Made by a program: the position numbers and the translations under genes. From assembly GCF_020080835.1 (NCBI RefSeq), contig NC_058159.1, positions 496,001 through 560,000 on the forward strand: a DNA stretch of 64,000 nucleotides, written 5' to 3'. This DNA is from Cotesia glomerata. Lineage: Eukaryota; Arthropoda; Insecta; Hymenoptera; Braconidae. The notes below the pieces were generated by a model that did no database searches, was not told the origin of the DNA, and saw only the letters and a list, made by a program, of their open reading frames with translations. Position 1 is the stretch's first letter. Every line of letters begins with the position of its first letter. Shown piece by piece: positions 12,105 to 23,400 of this stretch.

Positions 12105-12480
12105 TGTACGATGTTACCACTAGATAGGTCAAAGCACGAAGAGAGCGAACACCCAGCAGTTTTCCGGGCCCGAGATTTTTACGGGCCCTCAGTTGTCAAT
12201 TGGAGAGGGAATTGAATAACCAATTAACACCGGAGGTTCGGGGACTCTTACCCTCTCTTCGAATGTGTCAGAAAAATGCTACGCTCGCGGTTTACCCTGT
12301 ATATTGATCACAAGTTACGTATCTATACTTGTACGCTTGGACACTTATACATTGCACAACTGTACACCGTACAATTAATTATACACTGTACAATTATACA
12401 CTTATGATAATGTATAGGCGCATATCTATACACACACAAATGCACACAGAGATCTCAATATTACTTGTGCTTTAGTATAT
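12105..12480. other. GC-richer unclassified segment between genes B and C
   Basis: Around 12140..12310 the composition changes sharply (GGGCCCGAG, CGGGCCCTC, CGGAGGTTCGGGGAC, CTACGCTCGCGG). Next comes a run of TACACTT, TGTACA and ACAATTATACAC words up to about 12480. It carries no long ORF in either strand and no splice-consistent exon. It looks like a fragment of a foreign or mobile sequence, but no family motif is visible. Confidence 0.3.
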
Positions 12481-12610
12481 GAAAATTTTGGGTATTAACA
12501 TTTCTTAAATTAATTAAAATTTAAACAGTTTATTAGAACTACTTTATCAATAATCAAATGATTTATTTGACGATCGATTAAAATTTCGATAAACAATCCG
12601 TCAATTTTTC

Positions 12611-13706
12611 CACTGTAAAAAAAAAACCGGTGTGAGTCCATGCGGTGTACGGTGTTAAAAATTCCGGTGTTAAATTCAACACCGAAATCGGTGTAGCAGT
12701 AACACCGTTCGCGGTGTAAATATTTTTTTTCGGTGTTAAATCGGTGTTATAAATTTTCCGGTGTTGATAGTATTTTAACTAACTCAATTTTTATAATCAA
12801 ACTTTTTATGTTTAATAATCAAAAAAAGTTCAGATTTAATTTAGAAAGTTTACAATGATAAAATATTAAGTAGATAAAAATTTTTAATTAAAATAAATAC
12901 ACTGTAAAAAATTTCGATGTAAAAATGGACCCGGAGCACTTTGGGAGCATTTTGGGACATCATATAAATAATCGGAAACTTCAAAATAGTGCATTTTAGT
13001 AATTATTTCATAACTTTTAAGTATTTTTTTTTTTAGTTTTTAAAATACTTCTAAGATAATTTTAGAATCAATGCAATTTATTTGAAGCAATTCAGTTAAA
13101 ATTTTGTCCTTAAATCTTATGTGGAACCTTTTTTGAATAATCTTAAAACATTTTTTTAACTATTTGAGAACAAATTTTGAATACTTTTGAGACAATTTTG
13201 GAACATTTTTTGGACAGTTTTAGAGTGTTTTTACAACAAATTTAAAACATTTTTAGAACAATTTTACGACAATTTTGAACGTTTTTTAAATGATTTTCAT
13301 ATAGATAATTTATTTTTGCACAGCTGTAGATTTTTCATGTTTAAAACATCCATTATATTATGAAAAACATCATGGTTACGATAAAAATAATTATTATATT
13401 GTTCCTAAACATTTAATATTGTAAATATTATTTAACTTGTTGTATAAAAATCATTAAATCAATTCCTGCGTAATTTTATAAATTGAAAATTCTTAAATAA
13501 ATGTTACTTGTCTCATTTTGATAAATATTGAATATTAATTGTGTTTTATCGATCATGTAATATTCATACTCCGATACGGCGTAAATTTATTCTACTGTTA
13601 CACCGGTTTAACACCGGATTTTTAACACCGCAAAAGAGCACCGCTACACCGGTGTTACATAGGGGTGTTAAAATGAGTCCATTTTAACACCGCTTTTTTT
13701 ACAGTG
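12611..13706. mobile_element. Non-autonomous DNA transposon, CACTGTAAAAAA termini, 1.1 kb
   Basis: The left end CACTGTAAAAAAAAAACCGG and the right end (CACTGTAAAAAAAGCGGTGT on the minus strand) are inverted. Both subterminal regions are packed with GGTGTTA or TAACACC words (about ten per side), a layout of repeated transposase-binding-like motifs. A second CACTGTAAAAAA start at 12900 suggests a nested or duplicated end. The middle is AT-rich filler without an ORF. CACTG termini recall CMC (CACTA/Chapaev) or Transib-type ends; I cannot decide between them. The two bases on both sides read TC, which may be chance. Confidence 0.55.
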
Positions 13707-14138
13707 TCTTAATAATTAATTTGTAACTTTTAATTCGTTCACTTATGTGTTTTAACATTTGACTCTATTTATTCATATAATTTATTTACTAATTATTCAA
13801 TTTGAGTCATTATTTATTATTTTTCACTTAAATTATTTATTATTATTAACACGTTGTCTAACTAATTTGATTTTAGGTTTATTTTTAATTGATTTATTGA
13901 TTTTAATTTGTTTAGGTTTTACAATCTTAAATGCATTGAGGTCTCAGACTGAGTATATCTAGGCAAGGGACATGAACCCTAGTTATTTTATTATCTGGTC
14001 TACGGACAACGTAAAATTATGACGGTCTTCAAGGATATACAAAAAAAATAAAAATTATATATAAAAAAATTATTTTACATAACAAAATTTTATTTTTATT
14101 TTTTTGTAATAATTTAAAAAAAAATTTCTAATTTTCAA

Positions 14139-14340
14139 TGAAAATTAAGTTAGCCGCTATCTAAAAATTTTTAGAATTTCTTTTTTTGAAAAAATTATTA
14201 CAAAAAAATAAAAACAAAACTTGACTTATAAAAAAAACTTAAAAAACTATTAGTGCAATTTTTGAAAAATATTTTTTAGTTTTAATTTAATAAATAAAAA
14301 ATAATTAAAAAATTTTAAATGTCGGCTAAGTTTAGTATTA
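14139..14340. mobile_element. AGCCGAC-family MITE, copy 1
   Basis: About 200 bp bounded by AAAATTAAGTTAGCCG on the left and the inverted GTCGGCTAAGTTTAGT on the right, with an interior of poly-A/T and the shared word GTGCAATTTTTGAAAAATA. Just downstream of cysteine-rich gene C. Confidence 0.6.
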
Positions 14341-14719
14341 TTTATTTTCATGGATCAAAATAATTTTTTTCATTTTAAAAATAATAACAGTGATTTTTTA
14401 TCTATAATTTATTAATTTTTCAAGTAAATATTAATCCAATTCAAGTAAATATTAATATAATCAATAAATAAATACAATTCTCATCAAAGATTAAAAAAAA
14501 ATAATTATAAATCAAATAACATTTTATTATATTTAAATAAACAGACACTTGTCAATTTTTATGATTTTTACACCTAAATTACAATAAAGAAATTAAAATA
14601 AAAAAATTCTACATCTGAAAATAAAAAAAAAAAATTACAAGTTCAAATTTTAAAAAAATATTTCTTTTTATAATAAATTTATCTAATTTTTTAAAGAAGA
14701 AATAAATAATCATATTGTA

Positions 14720-17700
14720 TTAAACTTCAAAAGGTGGATGCTTCGTAATATCACATTGTTCGTCAGGTAATCGTTGGCAAGTTGGAACTGGACCGACTTC
14801 ACAAACACATTTGACGCACACAGAGTTGTAATCAGTTGCTTGATTGAGCTCATCTCCGGCATTCATTGTAAAGTTACCGAATATACAAGTCATATCTGAA
14901 ACAAATATTTATTATTAAACACAAAATTTCCATACTTTAAATTTAAAAACCAAACTGTACCTGGATCGGATGTGCTAGTTTCATTTTTAATAATTTCATC
15001 TTTTGAATTTTCTATAAAAAATTTCGGATTTATTTAAATACTTATTAAATTTTTTAATAAATAATTTAATGCTTACGGCATCTAGAAAAAACGCTGCAAG
15101 AAGTTTGCGGTGATTGAGAGCTATAATAAACTGGAGCGCAACGATTATAAATATCTGAGGCATGACGCATTTCTGGACTACAGTAAGGTCTTGATGGTTT
15201 TATACAAAAAGGCGGCTCGTTTTTTCCTAAATAAAAAAATTAATTAATTAATTAATTAACTATTATTGTAACTGAAGCTGATATTAATTAATATTAAAAT
15301 TAGCCGACATTGTTAATATTTTGATTTATTTTTTAATTACGAAATTTCAACTAAATAATATTTTTAAAAAATTGCACTTGTAGTTTTTCAAGTTTTTTAT
15401 AATTAAAAAGTTTCAAGTTTTTTTGTAATAAAAAAAATTATAAAAATTTTTAGATATCGGCTAACTTAATTTTCATATTATTTATATATTTATTCATATT
15501 ATATTTATTTATTAATATCATTTATTTATTAAAAAATTACATAAAAATTAAGTTAGCTGACATTTAAAAATTAAAAAAAAATGTTTTTTTTTTTAATTTT
15601 TTTTTATTAAAAAAAAATTATTCCAAAAAAGAAAAAAAAATTTAATTGGTAAAAAACTTGAAAAACTACAAGTGCAATTATTGAAAAATTGATTTTTTTG
15701 TTCTAATTTAATAAATGAAAAATAATTAAAAAATTAAAAACGTCGGCTAACTTTAGTGTTATAAAAATTACCAGCATATCCTGGTTGACAAATACAACTG
15801 TTGTCTGGCTCTGATAGATCCTCAAAATATTCCCCGTCTCTGTACTCTTTACCATTAACTTCACAAATAGCTCTATCTTCTGGGTTTTCAGCTATAATAT
15901 TACAAAAAATATGTTTTTACTTATTAAGTAAAATAATTTGTTTTTTGAATAATTTATATTCTTAAATTGAGTTAAATATTTACGACAAACTTCTTCACCG
16001 GGACAACATTGAGATGGACTATTACGCAGATAACAGCCGGGTTTTACAGGTCCATGAAAACAATCTACTATAGCGCAATTAAATACCGCACTGGTAAATA
16101 AAAAAAGAAATAATTTTAAAATATAAATATTGAAGCTAATTTTTTTATTAAAGCCAAGTTTCTTGGATAAAGGGAATAAATATATTTACATCATTAAAAT
16201 ATCGAAAATTTTTTATAGCAAATCGACTATTATAAAAAAAAAAAAATATTTTTTTAAATTTGCATTTATAAATTTTTAAAATTTCTACTCGTGGAATTTT
16301 TTTTCATTACTATTTAATTGTTATTAAAATCTAAAAAATTATTTAATTGAGATTCAAGTTATAGAAAAATTTTTTTCTTCATTTAATTCACTTACATATT
16401 ATCTATACCACTACGACAGACACATCCAATATCGCAAGGATTACTATCTTCCTCTCTCAATTTTTCTCCAATTTCATATTCCTGGCCCTTATTAACATAA
16501 CACTTTTCTCGAGACCTACTGTACAAATGATCGCAATTGAATTTGTACGGACAACAATCTTCTGGCAAACGATAAACAGGAGCACAATTTAAAACTTGGT
16601 AATATGCAAGAGGACCTGGACATTTTGACTTATCACAAGCTAATAAAGGAAAGATTAATAAATCATGATAATTAAGAAATGACCTTGTATCTTGGGAACT
16701 ATTGACATTTTTAACGGTATAAGCTCATCCTGATGTTACACTCATCGAGACCTTTCATTTGAGTACCCACATCAATTTTTCATATATTTTATATATTTAT
16801 GTATATTATATATATGTATATATGAAAAATATATCAAAAATGCATGTGGGTATTCAAATGAAAGGTCTTGATGAGTGTAACACCGGGATGAGCTTATATA
16901 TTTGAAAATTTCAATAATTAAAAAATGACCTTGTATCTTGTGAACTTTTGACATTTTTAAAGATATAAGCTCATCTCGATGTTACACTCATCGAGACCTT
17001 TCATTTGAGTACCCACATCAATTTTTCATATGTTTTATATATTTATGTATATTATATATATGTATATATGAAAAATATATCAAAAGTGCATGTGGGTATT
17101 CAAATGAAAGGTCTTGATGAGTGTAACATCGGGATGAGCTTATATGTTTGAAAATTTCAATAATTAAAAAATGACCTTGTATCTTGTGAACTTTTGACAT
17201 TTTTAACGGTATAAGCTCATCCTGATGTTACACTCATCGAGACCTTTCATTTGAGTACCCACATCAATTTTTCATATATTTTATATATTTATGTATATTA
17301 TATATATGTATATATGAAAAATATATCAAAAATGCATGTGGGTATTCAAATGAAAGGTCTTGATGAGTGTAACACCGGGATGAGCTTATATATTTGAAAA
17401 TTTCAATAATTAAAAAATGACCTTGTATCTTGTGAACTTTTGACATTTTTAAAGATATAAGCTCATCCCGATGTTACACTCATCGAGACCTTTCATTTGA
17501 GTACCCACATCAATTTTTCATATATTTTATATATTTATGTATATTATATATATCTATATATGAAAAATATATCAAAAATGCATGTGGGTACTCAAATGAA
17601 AGATCTTGATGAGTGTAACATCGGGATGAGCTTATATCTTTAAAAATTTCAATAATTAAAAAATGACCTTGTATCTTGTGAACTATTGACATTTTTAAAG

Positions 17701-18106
17701 ATATAAGCTCATCCCAATGTTACACTCATCAAGACCTTTCATTTGAATACCCACATCAATTTTTCATATATTTATATATATTATATATATGTATATATGA
17801 AAAATATATAAAAAATGCATGTGGGTACTCAAATGAAAGCTCTTGATTAGTGTAGCATCAAGATGAGCTTATATCTTTAAAAACGTCAATATTTAAGAAA
17901 ATACCATACAATTTTTACAAAAGTCATTATTTAATAAACCAAAATTTTATTTTATTATAGTTCACAAGTCACGGAAGTCACACAGTGACTGTAAGATTGC
18001 TAGTTATTATTATTTAAATAATAAAATATATCAAATTACTTTCAGCAGAAATCGCTGCAACAAACAGCAAGTAGCAGCAGGTAAAAGCGATGCGTGTGGA
18101 TCCCAT
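14720..18106 (-). CDS. Secreted cysteine-rich protein C (VWC-like modules), 304 aa
   Basis: Third tandem paralogue. Exons in order: 18040..18106, 16396..16639, 15984..16090, 15772..15891, 15077..15226, 14961..15011, 14720..14895; phases match A and B and give 305 codons including TAA. A signal peptide (MGSTRIAFTCCYLLFVAA) precedes the same 30-cysteine pattern. The last exon is nearly the same as that of gene A (CVKCVCEVGPVPTCQRLPD, then ITKHPPF), and both are 176 nt, so A and C share a tail that B has lost. Intron 1 is enlarged to 1.4 kb by a Helitron-like element carrying five satellite units. Intron 4 contains two AGCCGAC MITEs. Probably extracellular; no named homologue recognised with certainty. 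Confidence 0.88.
15293..15479. mobile_element. AGCCGAC-family MITE, copy 2
   Basis: Bounded by AAAATTAGCCGACATT and the inverted ATATCGGCTAACTTAATTTT. In intron 4 of cysteine-rich gene C. Confidence 0.5.
15541..15762. mobile_element. AGCCGAC-family MITE, copy 3
   Basis: Bounded by ATAAAAATTAAGTTAGCTGA and the inverted ACGTCGGCTAACTTTAGTG. In the same intron as copy 2, separated from it by only about 60 bp. Confidence 0.55.
16665..18003 (+). mobile_element. Helitron-like element with five palindromic satellite units
   Basis: It fills most of intron 1 of cysteine-rich gene C. The right end reads AGTCAC-ACA-GTGACT (hairpin, 17976..17990), a short spacer, then CTAG at 18000..18003 followed by T. 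That is the non-autonomous Helitron 3' signature. Inside are units at a strict 246-bp spacing (same-frame landmarks at 16772, 17018, 17264, 17510) plus a fifth shortened one. Each unit is itself an inverted repeat joined by an ATATATGTATATAT core: CATTTGAGTACCCACAT on one side, ATGTGGGTACTCAAATG on the other. Unit 1 matches unit 3 more closely than unit 2. The 5' end is not well defined. The 60-codon frames inside are repeat artefacts. Confidence 0.65.
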
Positions 18107-18871
18107 GGCTACTCGCGAGTCACTAGATTGTTCAAGCAAATACTCGCTGGTTGGCAATACAAAATTTTACAATATTTATATTGTGAATTCTCTAGTATTG
18201 TAAATTGTAATATAATGTTCACTTTATTTTATAAGTTTTTAACAAGCATAAATTGAATGAGCCGTAGATAAAAATATCAATTAAAAATACCGGTTATGTA
18301 ATTACCATTACCTAGTAACCATTATCACTAGTTTTACATCAATAAGGATAAATTTTATTTAAAATTCATTTTATATTGTTCAACACATGTTTCTTTCGTG
18401 TTTATTGAAATAAAAGATAACTCTAAACAAAAACATGATTCTAAAATTAAATTATAACAAGTAAAAAAATACTTAAAAAAAACTTACACGTATAAACTTT
18501 CAAATCTTCTATATGTAAAATTTATTCTTATAATTTTTTCAATAAAAAAAAAATTAATATTGGATGATTCAAAAGTTGAAAAACAAAATAAAAGATTAAT
18601 TATTTTTTTAAAGAAATAACCAGTTTATTTGAATCAGTTAGTATGACAGTACATGTCTATTTTCACTCGATATGATGTTAAAATTTAAAAATATTTTATT
18701 GAAATTAATTTTTTTATTTAATGCAATTTCTTGGGTTTCCAACCCTCTAAGCCCTTGAATAACCATCATGGATTAACGGTACTGTTCGAGGGCGTGAGTT
18801 ATTGTGGATGTTATTACATTGACATCAGATCAATGGCAGCTGAAACACATATTTCTTCAGATCGACTATTT
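18107..18871. other. Intergenic, cysteine-rich gene C promoter side and SMG5 3' UTR
   Basis: SMG5 and gene C are both on the minus strand, so this is gene C upstream sequence followed by SMG5 3' UTR. The stretch 18735..18870 is less AT-rich than its surroundings and directly follows the SMG5 stop, fitting a 3' UTR. No further exon found. Confidence 0.4.
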
Positions 18872-20351
18872 TCAACCGTGACTTTTGCTTGATGTTTTCC
18901 ATTTGGTGTGAAATGATTCAATGTGTTCAAGATTAACACCTAAAACATAAAATAATTAATGATTAAAAAAAAAAAAAAATAAAATCCTTAAGGTAGGTAA
19001 CCTTAATACTTTTAAAAATCACTGTATTTGAAAATTCTCTATCTCTAGGTACATAATTAACAAATGACCTTGTATCTTGAGAACTATTGACATTGTTAAA
19101 GATATAAGATAAAAGATATATCTTCAAAAACGTCAATATATGAGAAAGTACAGTGCAATTTAACAATAGTTATTATCTAAAACCCAAAATTAAAAAAAAA
19201 GAAGAAAATAAAAAATGTGATTAAAAAAAACCAACCTGCACTTTTTGCTAGACCATCTGGACAAAAATTAGATGATTTTCTCTCCTCGGTACTGATACCA
19301 GTCAACAAAGTAACAACAGGCGCTTCATTATCGCTACTAAGACCGACTTTATTTTGCTGAGTAAGGTAATGACAACACTCGATAATCTGGAAGAAAAGCC
19401 AGGCCTCTTTATCCTTAGGTCTCGGTCCCTTTATCAACGGAAGCGCAAGACGTTCTTGTGGTCTCTGAGCTCGCAAGAAACGTGATCCTTTTTGCAATTG
19501 ATTTTCCAACCACCTTGTTGCTTCACGTGCTCGCCCACTAGTACGTTTCATTTCATCCAGCGCCGAAACAACTAAGCAAAAAAAATAAAAATTTTTTAAA
19601 AATCGATACTATAATCTATATTTTTAAGAGAATAAAAAAAATTTTGTGTCCAGGACAATCATATCATAAAATCGGTTTTTTTTAGTTAAATTGAGTATCA
19701 TTGCAAAGTTCTCTAGATGCATAATTAAAAAATGACCTTTTATCTTGTGAAATATTGACATTTTTAAAGATATAACCTCATCCCGATGTTATACTTATCG
19801 AGACCTTTCATTTGAGTACCCACATCAATTTTTTATATATTTTATATATTTATATATATTATATATATGTATATATGAAAAATATATCAAAAATGGATGT
19901 GGGTACTCAAATGAAAGCTCTTGATGAGTGTAACATAAAGATCAGCTTATATCTTTAAAAATGTCAACAATTAAGAAATGACCTTGTATCTTGAGAACTA
20001 CTGATATTTTTAAAGATATAAGCACATCTTGATGTTACACTCATCAAGACCTTTTATTTGAGTACCCACATCAATTTTTCATATATTTTATATATTTATA
20101 TATATCATATATATGTATATATGAAAAATATATCAAAAATGCATATAGGTACTCAAATAAAAGCTCTTGATGAGTGTAAAATCGGGATGAGCTTATATCT
20201 TTAAAAATGTCAACAATTAAGAAATGACCTTGTATCTTGTAAACTATTGACATTTTTAAAAATATAAGCTCATCCCTATGTTACACTCACCGAGACCTTT
20301 TATTTAAGTACCCACATCAATTTTTCATATATTTTATATATTTCTATACAT

Positions 20352-20427
<76 letters not shown>

Positions 20428-23400
20428 TATGAAAAATATATCAAAAATGCATGTGGGTACTCAAACGAAAGCTCTTGATGAATGTAACATCAGGATGAGC
20501 TTATTTCTTTAAAAACATCAATAGTTAACAAAATACACTGCAATTTAACAAAAGTAATTATTTAATAAAGCAAAATTTTAATTTTTTAAACCAAATAAAA
20601 CTTACCAATTGAAGGAATAACAATGACGAATTTTTTAGCGTAGACCAAACGCTTGAGCGTTGGAGTGTGTTTAGTAAGAGCTTCATGATCGACAACCAGA
20701 TACGGAGACATTAATTTAGACCTCAGCCGAGTTTCTAACGCTCGTACCTCAGCTTTCAACCACAGTTTGCCCATATGACGCATTAGCTTTCCACGAGGGT
20801 GCTCTGAATTTATTTCATTGTCATTTTTAACGCGTTCTTCCTGTTCCGTTCCTTCCTCCTCTTTTTTAACCAAATCTATTTTTTTCTCTTTATCCACCTG
20901 GGCAACCACAAACAAATTATCCTCCTCATTATACATAAAACCAGAGCCCTCAACATTGCTCAGAAAGTTTCCAAAATCAATCAGCTTGACAATTCTCAAA
21001 AGTACCTCTTCATTTTTACTGATCATCAACTTCCTTAGTATCTGCCAATTAATATCTTTGTGAGCATTTTCCAGAACATTTAGCCCGCGTAAATCAATAT
21101 CCTCCGGAAGTGGCACTGTTTTGCAATACTCCTGCAATTTATCAGCCTTTAAACTAACCTCGCGATCTTTCTCCCATTTTTCAAAAAGAACCCCATAATA
21201 TTTGTCAATATTTATCAAATTAATAAAAGTAGCTATACGTTCCAACAGTAAGCTATTACAAATTGATTTAATAATCTCCGGGTTGCTTTTTAGCCAATCA
21301 AAGCATATTTTTATCGAGTAAAACAATCCTTCTTTTGCTAATAACTTAAAATAGTTATTTAAATCCACGTGTTTTTTTTGAAACAAATAATTTATATTTA
21401 GCGAGCTGGTTCCATTTTCTGAAGGAATTTCATTAAAATCGGATATAATTTCTTCATTTTTCACAGAATTAACCTCTGGAACATCAACAGTTGCACCATT
21501 GGCTAAACCAACATTTTCCTCAACTTCAACTTCAACTTCATCTTCAGTCAGATCATCAGCGTCTGAATGAACACAATCTTCCTCAGTCTCTGAAATATCA
21601 GAATTAAAATCATCACTTGAATCATCCGAGTGCGGAATTTCCAAGTCGCTGTTGTCCGAGTCAGATGAATTAATGCGCTTGCGACGACGAAATTTACTCA
21701 GTAAATTTTTTCTAACTTTGCCTTTAGCTTTAATTTTATCTTTAACACTTCCATTAATTAAATGGCCATTGGCAAGATTTTTAGTGTTGTCATTAACGTC
21801 CAAGTCATTTTTAATTTGTTCGGAATTTTCTGACTCAACAATTAGCTTCTCTTCAACATAAATTTGTTCTTCTTTGACCAACAATCCATTCGGCAGTGAC
21901 TCAACAATGGACTTTTGTAAATTATCTATTACAACTTGGATCAGCTGTGAGAGTAATGATAAAACAAATGCAATTACTCCGTGAACTTGTGAAGAATTTC
22001 GCGATTGTAATTTTGAGACTGACATCAAACAAATGGAGACCATTTTGAAGATAACTTCGAAGCTTAAATCTGGTGAAGGTTGTTCGGATTTGCAATTTTG
22101 TAAGTACTCTTCAATTGTCCGAGGTAAGTTGTCATTATTGTCGGGAGTGTTGGAATTAAGATTATTTTTTTGAGTGTTGAGCTTGTCAGAAGTCATACAA
22201 GTCTCGATATCAGACAGCAAGTTTTGACAATCTTCATTAATTTTATCTGTATTAACAGGTGTTCCGTTGTTCCACTTTTGCAACAGAGTAAAAAGACGAG
22301 CAGCGCAACGCTGTGAGGGTAATTTTTCTTTTTCAGTGAACAGGTGCGATGATATAATACGCTTTAGGTTACCTTCGGCGCCTTCGAATGGTTCTGAACA
22401 CAAAATACAACGCATGTAATGATACACAGCGTCGACCCCGTAGTTTTTTATTCCTGCGACTGTTCCTAATTGATTGTGAGGCATTCCGATGTTCGGGTCT
22501 ATTGTTATTGCCATTTTGTAGTATCGAGAGGCTATCATTGGATCCCAAGTTGGATCTAAATCCAATTTGTAACGTGCTAAGTCACCCAAGCAGATTAAGC
22601 TGCGATGGATTATACGAATTACGCACTGTTGAGCTTCTTCGGACTTAAATTTAGGTGTGATGTTTTTTTCTCCGCGCTGTTAACCAAGATTATTTATTTT
22701 TATAGTATTTAAATTAGTAAGAAATTGCAATTTTAAGATTGTTGATTATTTAAGACAATTAATTTTTTTTAAGGGATTATTTTACTTAGAACGCATTTGA
22801 AAGTATCTCTAGATACGTAATTAAGAAATGCCATTGTATCTTGTCAACTATTGACATTTTTTAAGATATAAGCTCATCCTGATGCTACACTTATCAAGAC
22901 CTTTCATTTGAGTACCCACATCAATTTTTCATATATTTTATATATTTATGTATATTATATATATGTATATATGAAAAATATATCAAAAATGCATGTGGGT
23001 ACTTAAATGAAAGGTCTTGATGAGTGTAACATCGGGATGAGCTTATATCTTTAAAAATATCAATAATTAAGAAATGACCTTGTATCTTGTGAACTACTGA
23101 CATTTTTAAAGATATAAACTCACCTTGATGTTACACTCATCAAGACCTTTCATTTGAGTACCCACATCAATTTTTCATATATTTTATATATTTATGTATA
23201 TTATATATATATATGTATATATGAAAAATATATCAAAAATGCATGTGGGTACTCAAATGAAAGCTCTTGATGAGTGTAACATCGGGATGAGCTTATATCT
23301 TTAAAATATATATTATATATATATGTGTATATGAAAAATATATGAAAAATTGATGTGGGTACTCAAATGAAAGCTCTTGATGAATGTAACATCGGGATGA

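Noticed and set aside
16772..17692. Series of near-identical 60-codon minus-strand frames, also at 20071, 22921 and 29153
   Set aside because: They are open frames across the AT-rich palindromic satellite unit, repeat with its 246-bp period, and have no start context, domain or composition of a real protein.
16665..18003. CRISPR-like or bacterial repeat array
   Set aside because: Units are about 246 bp, internally palindromic and without unique spacers, and the setting is clearly eukaryotic.
5826..18106. Cysteine-rich cluster as an integrated bracovirus-type locus
   Set aside because: The genes have seven ordinary exons and no viral circle-boundary motif or neighbouring viral gene was seen; nothing in the sequence supports a viral origin.
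19177..19551. Independent 124-aa gene
   Set aside because: It is the fifth SMG5 exon (19236..19571) read through its donor; the preceding and following exons join in phase.
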